Shown here: one piece after another, positions 38,741 to 49,544 of the stretch
Layout of the letters: the number at the start of each line of letters is the position of its first letter
Numbering within the stretch: position 1 is the first letter of the stretch
Source: Aliivibrio sp. 1S175
Lineage (GTDB): Bacteria > Pseudomonadota > Gammaproteobacteria > Enterobacterales > Vibrionaceae
Length of the DNA stretch: 64,000 bases
NCBI RefSeq assembly: GCF_001690985.1
Contig: NZ_MAJS01000006.1
Span: 268,145-332,144 of the forward strand
Direction of reading: 5' to 3'
Position numbers and translations under genes: made by a program
Notes under the pieces: model-generated
Databases searched by the model: none
The model's input: the letters and a program-made list of their open reading frames with translations, nothing else
Told to the model about the DNA's origin: nothing

Positions 38741-39814
38741 GTGAGCAAACAACAAAAGATTTTATTTATTGACCGTGATGGCACCTTAATTGTTGAGCCG
38801 CCTGTCGATTTTCAAGTAGACCGTTTAGATAAGCTAAAATTTGAGCCTCTGGTTATTCCTTCTCTATTGTCTCTTCAAGAAGCGGGTTACCGTTTAGTGA
38901 TGGTGACGAACCAAGATGGTTTAGGGACAGATAGCTATCCGCAAGATGAGTTCGATGCGCCACACAATATGATGATGGAGTTTTTTGAATCTCAAGGCGT
39001 TAAATTTGATGATGTTCTGATCTGTCCTCACTTTGAAGAAGACAATTGCTCATGCCGTAAACCTAAATTGGGCATGGTAAAAGAATACCTTCAAGGTGGA
39101 AAAGTGGATTTTCAACACTCGGTTGTGATTGGTGATCGCCAAACGGATCTTCAACTGGCTGAGAACATGGCAATCCGTGGTATTCAATATCACCCCGAGA
39201 CAATGAATTGGCCTACGATCTTAAAAGATCTGACGGTAAATGCACGAACTGCAGAAGTTATCCGCACAACTAAAGAAACAGACATTAAAGTGTTTGTTAA
39301 TTTGGATGAGCAAGGTGGCAATACAATCTCAACCGGTCTTGGTTTCTTTGATCACATGCTTGATCAAATTGCTACGCACGGTGGCTTCCAAATGAAGATC
39401 AATGTCGAGGGTGACTTGCACATTGATGATCACCACACCATTGAAGATACGGCTCTAGCACTAGGCGAAGCGTTAAAAGAAGCCTTGGGTGATAAGCGTG
39501 GTATTGGTCGTTTTGGTTTTAGCTTACCAATGGATGAATGTTTAGCGCAGTGTGCACTGGATTTATCTGGTCGCCCATATCTGAAATTTGATGCGGAATT
39601 TAGTCGTGATCAAGTGGGTGATTTATCAACAGAAATGGTGGTTCACTTCTTCCGTTCATTAACGGATACCCTTGCTTGTACATTACACCTTTCTTCTGCT
39701 GGTCATAATGATCACCACATTATTGAAAGCCTATTTAAAGCGTTCGGGCGTACATTACGCCAAGCGATTAAAGTGGAAGGTAATGAACTGCCAAGCTCAA
39801 AAGGCGTATTGTAG
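38741..39814 (+). CDS. hisB: Bifunctional histidinol-phosphatase / imidazoleglycerol-phosphate dehydratase
   Basis: A 357-residue fusion as in enteric bacteria. The N-terminal HAD phosphatase (about 1-165) has DRDGT with nucleophile D11 and a zinc site ([14 protein letters not shown]). The C-terminal dehydratase (about 168-357) has the manganese-binding HHTIED and HNDHH histidine motifs. GTG start with AAGGACG upstream (38730-38736). It catalyses steps 6 and 8 of the pathway. Confidence 0.97.
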   Translation: MSKQQKILFIDRDGTLIVEPPVDFQVDRLDKLKFEPLVIPSLLSLQEAGYRLVMVTNQDGLGTDSYPQDEFDAPHNMMMEFFESQGVKFDDVLICPHFEEDNCSCRKPKLGMVKEYLQGGKVDFQHSVVIGDRQTDLQLAENMAIRGIQYHPETMNWPTILKDLTVNARTAEVIRTTKETDIKVFVNLDEQGGNTISTGLGFFDHMLDQIATHGGFQMKINVEGDLHIDDHHTIEDTALALGEALKEALGDKRGIGRFGFSLPMDECLAQCALDLSGRPYLKFDAEFSRDQVGDLSTEMVVHFFRSLTDTLACTLHLSSAGHNDHHIIESLFKAFGRTLRQAIKVEGNELPSSKGVL

Positions 39815-39822
39815 GAGTGACT

Positions 39823-40437
39823 ATGACAAAGCAAAATGTCGTTATTATTGATACAGGCTGTTCTAACGTATCGTCAGTGAGATTTGCTATTGAGCGTTTG
39901 GGTTATGACGTTACGATAAGCAGAGATCCACAAGTGGTATTAGCGGCAGATAAGCTGTTTTTACCGGGCGTTGGCACAGCAAGCGAAGCGATGAAGAACT
40001 TGGCTGAACGTGATCTCATTAAGTTGGTTAAGCAAGTTGAAAAACCGCTATTGGGTATCTGTTTAGGTATGCAACTTTTGGGTAAGCTTTCTGAAGAGAA
40101 AGGCCAAAAAGCAGATCAAATTGTGGATTGTTTAGGCTTATGTGACGGTGAAGTTCGTAAGCTTCAAACGGGTGATTTACCACTGCCTCACATGGGGTGG
40201 AATACGATTAAACCCGTTGAAGGTAATCCACTCTTTAAAGACATTCCAGAGAACAGTTACTTTTACTTCGTACACAGCTTTGGCATGCAAGTGGGTGATT
40301 ATACGATTGCCTCTTGTGACTATGGACACCCCTTTACCGCCGCATTACAAGTGGGTAATTATTACGGTGTTCAGTTTCACCCAGAGCGTTCAAGTAAAGT
40401 GGGTTCAAAGCTTATTCAGAACTTTTTGGAGTTGTAA
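39823..40437 (+). CDS. hisH: Imidazole glycerol phosphate synthase, glutaminase subunit
   Basis: A 204-residue class I glutamine amidotransferase that supplies ammonia to HisF. Nucleophile Cys in GICLGMQ and the His/Glu pair in QFHPERS are present. ATG at 39823 is preferred because AGGAG is 5 bases upstream; a GTG at 39817 lies too close to it. It starts 8 bases after hisB and is followed by a 208-base gap unusual for this operon. Confidence 0.96.
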   Translation: MTKQNVVIIDTGCSNVSSVRFAIERLGYDVTISRDPQVVLAADKLFLPGVGTASEAMKNLAERDLIKLVKQVEKPLLGICLGMQLLGKLSEEKGQKADQIVDCLGLCDGEVRKLQTGDLPLPHMGWNTIKPVEGNPLFKDIPENSYFYFVHSFGMQVGDYTIASCDYGHPFTAALQVGNYYGVQFHPERSSKVGSKLIQNFLEL

Positions 40438-40445
40438 AGAAAGGG

Positions 40446-40577
40446 TTCAGAATAGAAAGAGTTCAGATCGGTCGCAAGCTCCCTTGCAGAATTCAGAGGA
40501 AGGTGAGGGGATTATTAATACCAAAGCGGCTTTTCTGAATTCTTCAAGCGAAGCGATCTGAACTCTATTACTCTGAA
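40446..40577. repeat. 132-bp imperfect palindrome between hisH and hisA
   Basis: Outer arms 40446-40470 and 40554-40577 share GAGTTCAGATCG and TTCAGA with a few mismatches. Inner arms AGAATTCAGA (40488-40497) and TCTGAATTCT (40534-40543) also pair. The transcript would fold into one long stem. The repeated TTCAGA/GAATTC words suggest a dispersed palindromic element of the miniature-repeat kind. No frame inside. Confidence 0.7.
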
Positions 40578-40603
40578 AGTACAGTATTTGATAGCGTAAA
40601 TAA

Positions 40604-42134
<1,531 letters not shown>

Positions 42135-42138
<4 letters not shown>

Positions 42139-42755
42139 GCCAACAAGAATTAGCAACACGAATTGATTGGGAAAAAGTGGATGGTTTAGTGCCTGCTATT
42201 ATTCAAGATTTTGGTTCAAGCCAAGTATTGATGATGGGATACATGAACCAAGAAGCATTGGCGAAAACGCTAGAGACAGAAAAAGTCACGTTTTTTTCTC
42301 GTACTAAAAATCGTCTATGGACCAAAGGTGAAGAGTCGGGGAACAGTTTAAATCTAGTTAATATCTCATTAGATTGCGATAACGATACTCTGCTTATTAA
42401 AGTTAATCCAGTGGGCCCAACGTGCCACACAGGAACAACCACTTGTTGGGATGGTGATAAAACTGAAGAAACACAATTGGTGTGGCTTCATCAGTTGGAA
42501 CAGCTACTTGCCGAACGTAAGAATGCTGATCCTGACTCATCTTACACAGCAAGTCTCTATGCCCGTGGCACCAAACGTATTTCGCAGAAAGTTGGCGAAG
42601 AAGGCGTTGAAGTCGCGCTTGCAGCGACGTCGGGTGACAAGGCGGAGCTAGTGTGTGAATCAGCAGATTTAATGTATCACTTGTTTGTTCTGCTTCAAGA
42701 TCAAGGTCTATCGTTCGATGATGTGATCAATAAATTGAAAGAACGTCATAAGTAA
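42135..42755 (+). CDS. hisI: Bifunctional phosphoribosyl-AMP cyclohydrolase / phosphoribosyl-ATP pyrophosphatase
   Basis: A 206-residue HisIE fusion. The cyclohydrolase (about 1-115) has WTKGEESGN, zinc/magnesium-binding DCDND and CHTG. The pyrophosphatase (about 118-206) has the MazG-like [13 protein letters not shown]. It does steps 2 and 3 and closes the operon; a strong terminator follows at 42783-42808. Confidence 0.97.
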
Positions 42756-42782
42756 GCCTCTTTAATTACAAATAATAACTCA

Positions 42783-42808
42783 ACGCCGATCATCTGATCG
42801 GCGTTTTT
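42783..42808 (+). terminator. his operon terminator
   Basis: ACGCCGATC, loop ATCT, GATCGGCGT, then TTTT. Confidence 0.95.
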
Positions 42809-42863
42809 ATTGGAATTGAGATACCATCCTCGTTATACTCTGCGCTCAATTTTAGGAGCGCCA

Positions 42864-43550
42864 ATGTTCGATATCCTTTATCAAAATTCAGATTTTCTTG
42901 TTATAAATAAGCACCCAAACATCAGTGTTCATAAAGACGATGGTGAAACCTCATTATTGATTGAACTCGCTAAAGTTACGGGAGATAAGCAGCTTTATTT
43001 AATCCATCGTTTAGATAAAATGACATCAGGATTATTGCTTATTGGTCGTAATCAGTCGGCTGCAAGTGAATTATCACAATTGTTCGCAAAGCGTTTAGTT
43101 GAAAAATACTATCTTGCTATTGGTGATAAAAAGCCTAAGAAAAAACAAGGTCTGGTTATTGGCGATATGGAGCGTTCACGTAGAGCGTCATGGAAGCTAA
43201 TCAACAGTAAAGAAAATCCTGCAATTACTCAGTTTTTTTCAACGGCTGGACATAATGGAAATCGTCTATTTTTATGTAAGCCTCATACTGGTAAAACTCA
43301 TCAAATTCGTGTCGCATTAAAGAGTGTCGGCTCGGGTATTCTAGGCGATTCAATTTATAGCTCATCTAAAGCAGATCGCGGTTATCTTCATGCATATGCT
43401 TTACGCTTTACTTATCAAGAGCAAGCGTTTGAATTTGTTGAAACACCAAAGCAAGGTGAAGAGTGGCAAGATGACACCATTCAAGCAGGATTAGCGCAGT
43501 GGCAAACACCGTGGACATTAACTTGGCCAGAGATTAAGAAGAAATCATGA
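42864..43550 (+). CDS. RluA-family pseudouridine synthase
   Basis: A 228-residue RNA pseudouridine synthase. Catalytic Asp in HRLDKMTSGLLL, and later HTGKTHQIRVAL and LGDSIY, are the RluA/RsuA family motifs. There is no S4 domain at the N-terminus, so it is a minimal form of the RluA/TruC type; the RNA target cannot be assigned by eye. The ATG at 42864 has AGGAG 6 bases upstream; 18 further residues upstream overlap the his terminator region and are rejected. It overlaps the methyltransferase gene by 4 bases. Confidence 0.9.
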   Translation: MFDILYQNSDFLVINKHPNISVHKDDGETSLLIELAKVTGDKQLYLIHRLDKMTSGLLLIGRNQSAASELSQLFAKRLVEKYYLAIGDKKPKKKQGLVIGDMERSRRASWKLINSKENPAITQFFSTAGHNGNRLFLCKPHTGKTHQIRVALKSVGSGILGDSIYSSSKADRGYLHAYALRFTYQEQAFEFVETPKQGEEWQDDTIQAGLAQWQTPWTLTWPEIKKKS

Positions 43551-44512
43551 AGATAGAAGCATTAGATACGTTATTTACTCACTTAGAAGCACAGCTAGCA
43601 ACACCACAGAATGAGCTTCGTCGTTTATTCCATGGTCGTGGTCAATGTTTTGAAGGCTTAGAACAACTCACGGTTGATTGGCTTCAAGGTCAAGCTCCTC
43701 AAAATCAAGGGGCTCAAGGTCAACTAGTGGTGGCGCTATTTAAAGAGCAAGCTCCTACTTTTGTTGACGCTCTAGAATCAAAGCTGAACGCATTTGCCAG
43801 TTCAGACGTATGGAAAAACGCTAAAGGCCAAGCTATTTTATTGCAACATCGTTATCAAGAATTAGCACCAACGCAAGTGGTGTGGGGCAGTGAAGAAACC
43901 TTCCCTGTAGCGGTAGAGAACGGATTAAAATATCAGCTAGAGCTTAAAAAAAACCAGAACATGGGGCTATTTTTAGATATGCGCTATGGTCGAAAATGGG
44001 TTCAAGCACACAGCGAAGGTAAATCGGTGTTAAACCTGTTTGCGTATACGTGTGGTTTTTCTGTTGCTGCTATAGCGGGTGGTGCGACTCAAGTGGTTAA
44101 TTTAGATATGGCAAAAGGGCCGTTGAGTCGTGGTCGTGATAATCACCGTTTAAACGAACATGATTTATCAAAAGTAAAATTCTTAGGTCATGATATTTTT
44201 AAGTCTTGGGGCAAGATTAAGAAACTGGGCTTGTATGATTTGATCATCATTGATCCACCTAGTTTCCAAAAAGGCAGCTTTGCACTGACCAAAGATTATC
44301 AGAAGATCTTACGTCGTTTACCTGATTTATTAAGTGAGACTGGCGAAGTGTTGGCGTGCGTAAATTCACCAGCAGTGTCTACAGATTTCCTGATTGATGG
44401 TATGGCTGAAGAAGCACCTGAATTGAAGTTTGTAGAGCGTTTAGATAACCCGCCAGAGTTTGCAGATATTAATCCTGAAAGCGGCTTAAAAGTGATGCGT
44501 TTTACTCGCTAA
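43547..44512 (+). CDS. Class I SAM-dependent methyltransferase
   Basis: A 321-residue Rossmann-fold methyltransferase, probably acting on rRNA. Motif I is NLFAYTCGFSVAAIAGG, followed by acidic NLDMAKG and the catalytic-type DPPSFQKG, as in RlmI/RlmK-like enzymes (PF10672 type). It is shorter than RlmI and lacks the PUA domain. Four-base overlap with the pseudouridine synthase gene suggests a joint RNA-modification unit. The substrate is not known. Confidence 0.85.
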   Translation: MKIEALDTLFTHLEAQLATPQNELRRLFHGRGQCFEGLEQLTVDWLQGQAPQNQGAQGQLVVALFKEQAPTFVDALESKLNAFASSDVWKNAKGQAILLQHRYQELAPTQVVWGSEETFPVAVENGLKYQLELKKNQNMGLFLDMRYGRKWVQAHSEGKSVLNLFAYTCGFSVAAIAGGATQVVNLDMAKGPLSRGRDNHRLNEHDLSKVKFLGHDIFKSWGKIKKLGLYDLIIIDPPSFQKGSFALTKDYQKILRRLPDLLSETGEVLACVNSPAVSTDFLIDGMAEEAPELKFVERLDNPPEFADINPESGLKVMRFTR

Positions 44513-44531
44513 ACTTGAATTTGATATAAAG

Positions 44532-44560
44532 AAGCCCCCTTTGCGATAAGGGGGCTTTTA
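44532..44560. terminator. Bidirectional terminator
   Basis: AAGCCCCCTT, loop TGCGAT, AAGGGGGCTT, with T-rich flanks on both strands, between the convergent methyltransferase and ABC permease genes. Confidence 0.95.
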
Positions 44561-46297
44561 TTAATCATCGAACAGTAAATTAATGGCAATTCCCATAAGA
44601 ATAAGTCCAAAAATCGGCCCTAAAACACCCAGAGGTGCTCTCTCTATATAAGGAAGGTTCTCTGCTATCATTAATCCCCATTCTGATTCTGGTGGTTTTG
44701 CCCCTAACCCAATAAAACTTAAAGAGGTTAAGCTTAATGTAATGACAGGAAATTTTAATAGAGTATGTCTTAATAACGGAGGCAGGACATAAGGCAATAA
44801 GTAGAAACGGAAAATCGTTAACTTATTTGTGCCCCAAGTAGGTGCTAAATGAGTATAGGGTTGAGCTTTAGCTTCGACGATTAAGCTTGAGCAATGTGCT
44901 GCCAGCGGGGCCCATGACACTAAAACAATAGCGATGAGTGCACTGTTCGCATTCATACCTGAAATGCCTGCGACTAATAAGCCAGCCACGATATACGGCA
45001 CCCCTTTAGTGACTTCAATAAGTCCTTGAGTCCATCGCGTATTAAACCCCATGACAATGCCAGTTAATAAGCTTAGAAATGTAGCTAAAATTCCAGCTTG
45101 AAACGTTGATATCATGCCCGCGCCAATTCGAGCCAATAAATCTCGACCTATGCCATCAGCTCCTAATGGGATGTGTATGTTAGGAGAGGCTAAACGAGAA
45201 AATTGACTTGAGTAAGGATCTCTAAATAGTGCCCAAACAGCAATGAGTAATAGGAATGATAAAATACTCAATGCGATCATTCGCTTAGGTGCACTTTTAG
45301 TCAATTGGAATGATGAATGACTACTAATTAATTTCCCACTTTTAAGACTATGACCTAATATTAACTGTTGTAATAGAAGCCCAAAACTACTGATCATAAT
45401 AGATAAAAACAATAGTACTAATAAGCCGCCCTGAAGAATGGGTAGATCTTGTGCTTTTGTTGCACTAAGAATGAGCCGTCCAATTCCCGGAATTGAAAAA
45501 ATTTGTTCTACTGCAACCGCTCCGCCGGTGATCCCTATGATAATCATTGAAATTTGAGGGATTAGGCTACTGAGTGCTTTTTTAAGAGCAAAACGGATTA
45601 TTTGGTTTGTGTGTACATTTGCACTTAACCAAGTCGTTATCCACGGTTCATTAAACACACGGAGTAGGCTGTCGTGTAATAAGCGACTGAATAATCCACT
45701 TGCAGGTAAAGCAAGAGCTAAGCTTGGTAACCAAATATTTTGCCAACTTTGCCAGCCATAAGGCGGGAACCAACCAAGCCAAATAGAAAAAAATAGAATG
45801 AGTAAAGAAGCAATAACATATTCAGGCAATGATATAAAAACAATGCTTAAAGAGTGGTGGTTACTTTTTAGTGTTCCTTTTTTCCAGAGCCTTAGCATCC
45901 TGATTAAAGCCATACTGCAAAGTATAAACGTCAATATTAATGCAGTAGACATTAAAAATAGAGAAGTAGATAGTGCCTTTTGAATAGAAGATGTCACGGA
46001 AGATCCGTCTATCCAAGATACCCCTAAATCCCCTTTTATTAATCCGGAAAACCAATCAATTAACCGTTCAAATGCACTACGATGAAGTTGAAGATCTGTT
46101 CGTACAGCTTGTAAAGATTCAGCCGTTAATAGTTGCTGTTGTCCAGAACGTGCTCTAAGAATAGATTGACTTGGATCTATACCCGCAATTTCAGGTATTA
46201 ACCCGACTAAAATCACCACAGCAGTAAGTGAGACTAGTCGGGATAACCAAGGTACTAATATAGATAATACAGAGCGTATCGTTGAAACAGAAAACAT
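44561..46297 (-). CDS. Fused double permease of a peptide/nickel-type ABC importer
   Basis: A 578-residue inner-membrane protein that joins both permease subunits of a DppBC/NikBC-type importer. The N-half (about 1-315) ends in the coupling motif region EQIFSIPGIGRLI; the C-half (about 335-578) has DGIGRDLLARIGAGMI and SLSFIGLGAKPPESEWG, typical of the C subunit. About six segments per half. In most such systems the two are separate genes, so a fixed 1:1 fusion is unusual. It is the last gene of a four-gene operon, 5 bases after the binding protein. Confidence 0.9.
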   Translation of the reverse strand: MFSVSTIRSVLSILVPWLSRLVSLTAVVILVGLIPEIAGIDPSQSILRARSGQQQLLTAESLQAVRTDLQLHRSAFERLIDWFSGLIKGDLGVSWIDGSSVTSSIQKALSTSLFLMSTALILTFILCSMALIRMLRLWKKGTLKSNHHSLSIVFISLPEYVIASLLILFFSIWLGWFPPYGWQSWQNIWLPSLALALPASGLFSRLLHDSLLRVFNEPWITTWLSANVHTNQIIRFALKKALSSLIPQISMIIIGITGGAVAVEQIFSIPGIGRLILSATKAQDLPILQGGLLVLLFLSIMISSFGLLLQQLILGHSLKSGKLISSHSSFQLTKSAPKRMIALSILSFLLLIAVWALFRDPYSSQFSRLASPNIHIPLGADGIGRDLLARIGAGMISTFQAGILATFLSLLTGIVMGFNTRWTQGLIEVTKGVPYIVAGLLVAGISGMNANSALIAIVLVSWAPLAAHCSSLIVEAKAQPYTHLAPTWGTNKLTIFRFYLLPYVLPPLLRHTLLKFPVITLSLTSLSFIGLGAKPPESEWGLMIAENLPYIERAPLGVLGPIFGLILMGIAINLLFDD

Positions 46298-46302
46298 GTA
46301 CT

Positions 46303-47796
46303 TTAGTTAACCTGTGTTTGTTGGTTAATTAAACGACGTTCACTAGGATCACGAATTACATTATTTACCCTTTTACTTTCGCCTTGAATTACGCGTTCAT
46401 GGAGTAGAGGGATAGCGGCGTAGTCATTTAATATTTTTTGTTCAGCCTCAATAATAGCTTGTTGTCGTTTCGCCCCTAAAGATTGTAAATCAGCATGATA
46501 AAGCGCGCTATCAACGTCTTTAGAGCAATACAGTCCAAGGTTATATGAACCTTGACATCCAAAATCACTCATCATGTAAGCCACAGGATCACCCGAATCA
46601 AGTACTGTTGCACGAGAAAGAATAAAGGCATCAAATTTACCCGCTAAAGCATCATTTTCAATCTGAGCATACTCACGGATATCAAGCTTAACGTTAAAAC
46701 CGACCGCTTCAAATTGCTGCTTTAAAATTGCTGCGACCTCGGGAAGCTCTGCACGGTCAGTGAAAGTACCAATGACAATGGTTTCTCCGTTAGCTTTTAG
46801 GTTTTTATCTAAAAGCGGTGCTTCTGGTCGAAGTGGTGCGGCCCAAGCCAGTGCTGGTCCAAATAAGCCTTGAGCGATATCTGCATGATTTTCATAAACC
46901 ATTTCGACTATTTGTTGTCTATTGATCGCTGCTGCAGCGGTTTTACGTAGTGCTATTTGGCTGAAAACTTTTGATTGGTTATTTAAGTAGAGCGTATTTG
47001 TTCTTGGCATCGCAACTTCATGAAGTAGTTCAGAATCAATTGTGGCTATTTGTGATACAGGAACAGCTTCAACAATATCTGCGGTACCTGTGCGTAGAGC
47101 GGCTGCACGAGAAAAACCGTTTGGAACATACTCTACATGAACGACATCTATTTGAGCTTTTTCTCCCCAGTAGCCATTGAAGCGACGAAGTTCAGCACTT
47201 GTACTGCCATTAATATTCACTAGTTCAAATGGGCCTGTGCCCATTCCTGTAGGAATGACTTGTCCATTTTCTTTATAAGCATCTGACGCTAGAATCGCTA
47301 ATTGAGGGCTTGATAGACGGTTTGATAAAAGTGGATCGTTAAAAGTGGTATTAATCTCGACAGTAGAATCGTTTAGCGCTTTTATTTTTAAATCGATACC
47401 ATCAAGAATACGAGGTTTAGGCGCAGCTTCTAATGCTTTTTGTAAAGAGTGAGTGACTGCAAATGCATCTAATGTTGAACCATCATGAAAAGTAACACCT
47501 TGTCGGACAGTAAAATGCCAAGTAAGGGGATCGATTTGTTCCCATGCGGTTGCTAGCATAGGCTCTGCGTTAGATTGCGCATTCAAGTTTACCAGTGTTT
47601 CTGCTGTACTCCATCGAGATAACTTGAAAGCATCATCAGATAAAGGAGATAGCCCTGTTCTTGGTGGTTGCATCATGGCAATGTTAATTACTGATTCGGA
47701 GTTTTCTTTATCAGCATCGACTTTAACATCAAAACAACCAGTCAAAGGTAGAGTCAATGCAAGCATGCAAGCTAGCTTTATTGTATAGAGACGCAT
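46303..47796 (-). CDS. Extracellular solute-binding lipoprotein, family 5
   Basis: A 497-residue SBP_bac_5 protein that captures substrate for the adjacent ABC importer. Lipoprotein signal MRLYTIKLACMLALTLPLTGC with Cys at about residue 21. The mature protein has the family motifs LATAWEQIDPLTWHFTVRQG and FHDGSTLDA. Substrate not readable: peptides, nickel chelates or opine-type metallophores are the family options. Located between the second ATPase and the permease genes. Confidence 0.9.
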   Translation of the reverse strand: MRLYTIKLACMLALTLPLTGCFDVKVDADKENSESVINIAMMQPPRTGLSPLSDDAFKLSRWSTAETLVNLNAQSNAEPMLATAWEQIDPLTWHFTVRQGVTFHDGSTLDAFAVTHSLQKALEAAPKPRILDGIDLKIKALNDSTVEINTTFNDPLLSNRLSSPQLAILASDAYKENGQVIPTGMGTGPFELVNINGSTSAELRRFNGYWGEKAQIDVVHVEYVPNGFSRAAALRTGTADIVEAVPVSQIATIDSELLHEVAMPRTNTLYLNNQSKVFSQIALRKTAAAAINRQQIVEMVYENHADIAQGLFGPALAWAAPLRPEAPLLDKNLKANGETIVIGTFTDRAELPEVAAILKQQFEAVGFNVKLDIREYAQIENDALAGKFDAFILSRATVLDSGDPVAYMMSDFGCQGSYNLGLYCSKDVDSALYHADLQSLGAKRQQAIIEAEQKILNDYAAIPLLHERVIQGESKRVNNVIRDPSERRLINQQTQVN

Positions 47797-47813
47797 AATG
47801 ATGTTTTATTCCA

Positions 47814-48614
47814 TTAGTTATTTGGTTGATTAGGTATGATTAGAGATTGGGCATTAATCAGTGCTTGAGTAGTAGGGTGGTTAGGTGCTGTCATTATTTG
47901 ATGGGATGAGCCAAACTCTGCAATTTCGCCATGATTTAACACTAAAATATCTTCGCATAATGTTTTTGCAGCTTGTAGGTCATGGGTAATTAATACAAGG
48001 CGCATATCTAAGCGTGATTTTAATGACATTAATAAATCAAGTATCTTTTGACGACTAACAGGATCGAGACTGCTCGTTGGTTCATCAGCAATAAGAACGG
48101 ATGGATTTACCACTAATGCTCGGGCAATCGCGACTCGCTGTGCTTGACCTGTTGAAAGTTGAGCAGCAGTTAATGGTAATAGTTTATTTGATAAACCTAC
48201 GTCTTTTAAAGCGTCTTTAATTCTTACTTTATGATTACTTTTGTCGTTAAGATTTAAAAGAGGCTCCTTTAATACCTGATAAACAGTGTAGTAAGGATTT
48301 AAACTTGTATGCGGTTCTTGTGGGATGAGTTGCATGTGCTTACATACGTTAGTTTGAACTTTAGGTGAGTTTATTGGTAAGGAATTCCCAAAGAGAATAA
48401 TATCGCCGTTCGTGGCTTTACGTAATCCGAACAATAATTCAATTAGAGTAGATTTTCCTGATCCAGAAGGACCAACAATGGCTAAGCTTTTGTCTTCAAT
48501 GCATAAGTTTATATTATGAAGGGCTTTAAAAGGCTTCCCTCCTAACCAACGAGGTAGGGAGTAATAATAAAGTGAAACATTATTAAATTGGATTGATGCT
48601 GTCATGTCATTCAT
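47814..48614 (-). CDS. ABC importer ATPase, second subunit (NikE/DppF-like)
   Basis: A 266-residue ABC ATPase. Walker A GPSGSGKST, signature LSTGQAQRVAIARAL and Walker B VLIADEPTSSLD are intact. Length is like NikE (268) and shorter than DppF/OppF (about 330), lacking their C-terminal extension. Start taken at 48614, where ATGA overlaps the stop of the partner ATPase; a 9-residue longer frame is possible. Confidence 0.88.
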   Translation of the reverse strand: MNDMTASIQFNNVSLYYYSLPRWLGGKPFKALHNINLCIEDKSLAIVGPSGSGKSTLIELLFGLRKATNGDIILFGNSLPINSPKVQTNVCKHMQLIPQEPHTSLNPYYTVYQVLKEPLLNLNDKSNHKVRIKDALKDVGLSNKLLPLTAAQLSTGQAQRVAIARALVVNPSVLIADEPTSSLDPVSRQKILDLLMSLKSRLDMRLVLITHDLQAAKTLCEDILVLNHGEIAEFGSSHQIMTAPNHPTTQALINAQSLIIPNQPNN

Positions 48615-49369
48615 GCGATAAGATCTTTTAATGAGCAACAAAAAGAGTGAGAACTATTTTCTAAAGCTTCTCTAGGTGGACCATACGCAACCATACCGCC
48701 GTCATCAATAATTAGTAATTTGTCACAAGCGAGAGCACTACTAAGATTGTGAGTAATTAATATTCCAGCAAGTTGTTTTTGTTTAACATTTTCACGGATT
48801 AACGTTAGGATCTCTTTTTCTGTTATAGGGTCTAGCGCACTCGTCGGTTCATCTGCGATCAGAATTTCAGCCTTACTTAGAAGACCTATTGCGATGCATA
48901 TCCGTTGGCGTTGGCCTCCAGATAATTGACTAGGATATAAAGGAAGTATTAAATCAGGTTCTGAAAATTCAAGTTTCTTGAGAAGCTCAATGAGAGTTTT
49001 TTTTTCTATTTTATTTGGTTTTGTTTGAGATCTTGTTAATGAAAGACATAACTGACCTTCAATAGATACTAATGGATTAAGAGCTTGAAGAGCATCTTGA
49101 AATATAAAAGCAGGGCGTTGGGCTGCTGTTCTGTGTAATAAAGATACATTAGATACGTCATGACCAGACAGTGATATATAACCTTTAACTTGAATTGGAT
49201 CTGCAGTGAAACCCGCGATAGCACGAGATAACATTGATTTACCTATACCAGAAGGTCCCATTATTGCGAGTAGTTCTCCACGGGATACGTCGAATGTAAC
49301 ATCGCTAAATAATACTTTTGAAGGCGTTGAGATACTTAATTGACTGACTGAAACTATAGGTAAATTCAC
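48611..49369 (-). CDS. ABC importer ATPase, first subunit (NikD/DppD-like)
   Basis: A 252-residue ABC ATPase. Walker A GPSGIGKSM (Ser/Met in place of Ser/Thr after Lys), signature LSGGQRQRICIAIGL and Walker B ILIADEPTSALD. Length is like NikD (254). First gene of the four-gene importer operon, 4-base overlap with the second ATPase. The upstream 175 bases to the MATE gene hold an imperfect palindrome at 49489-49505 but no strong terminator. Confidence 0.88.
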   Translation of the reverse strand: MNLPIVSVSQLSISTPSKVLFSDVTFDVSRGELLAIMGPSGIGKSMLSRAIAGFTADPIQVKGYISLSGHDVSNVSLLHRTAAQRPAFIFQDALQALNPLVSIEGQLCLSLTRSQTKPNKIEKKTLIELLKKLEFSEPDLILPLYPSQLSGGQRQRICIAIGLLSKAEILIADEPTSALDPITEKEILTLIRENVKQKQLAGILITHNLSSALACDKLLIIDDGGMVAYGPPREALENSSHSFCCSLKDLIA

Positions 49370-49544
49370 ACTAACTCTTAAATTGATATGTTATAACATA
49401 ACAATAATATCATTTTGAAAAGATAATGAAAAGTGCAAAAAGTTAACAACTGAGTAATTTAACAACAAATTAATTTTAATGAGCCTCCCTTAGTTTAAAA
49501 CTGAGGATCCATCAAGTTATATGCTTTTTATTTGTATATTTAAA

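Noticed and set aside
40142-40561. 139-codon frame overlapping hisH and the palindrome
   Set aside because: Most of it is an alternative frame of hisH, and the rest reads through the palindromic repeat.
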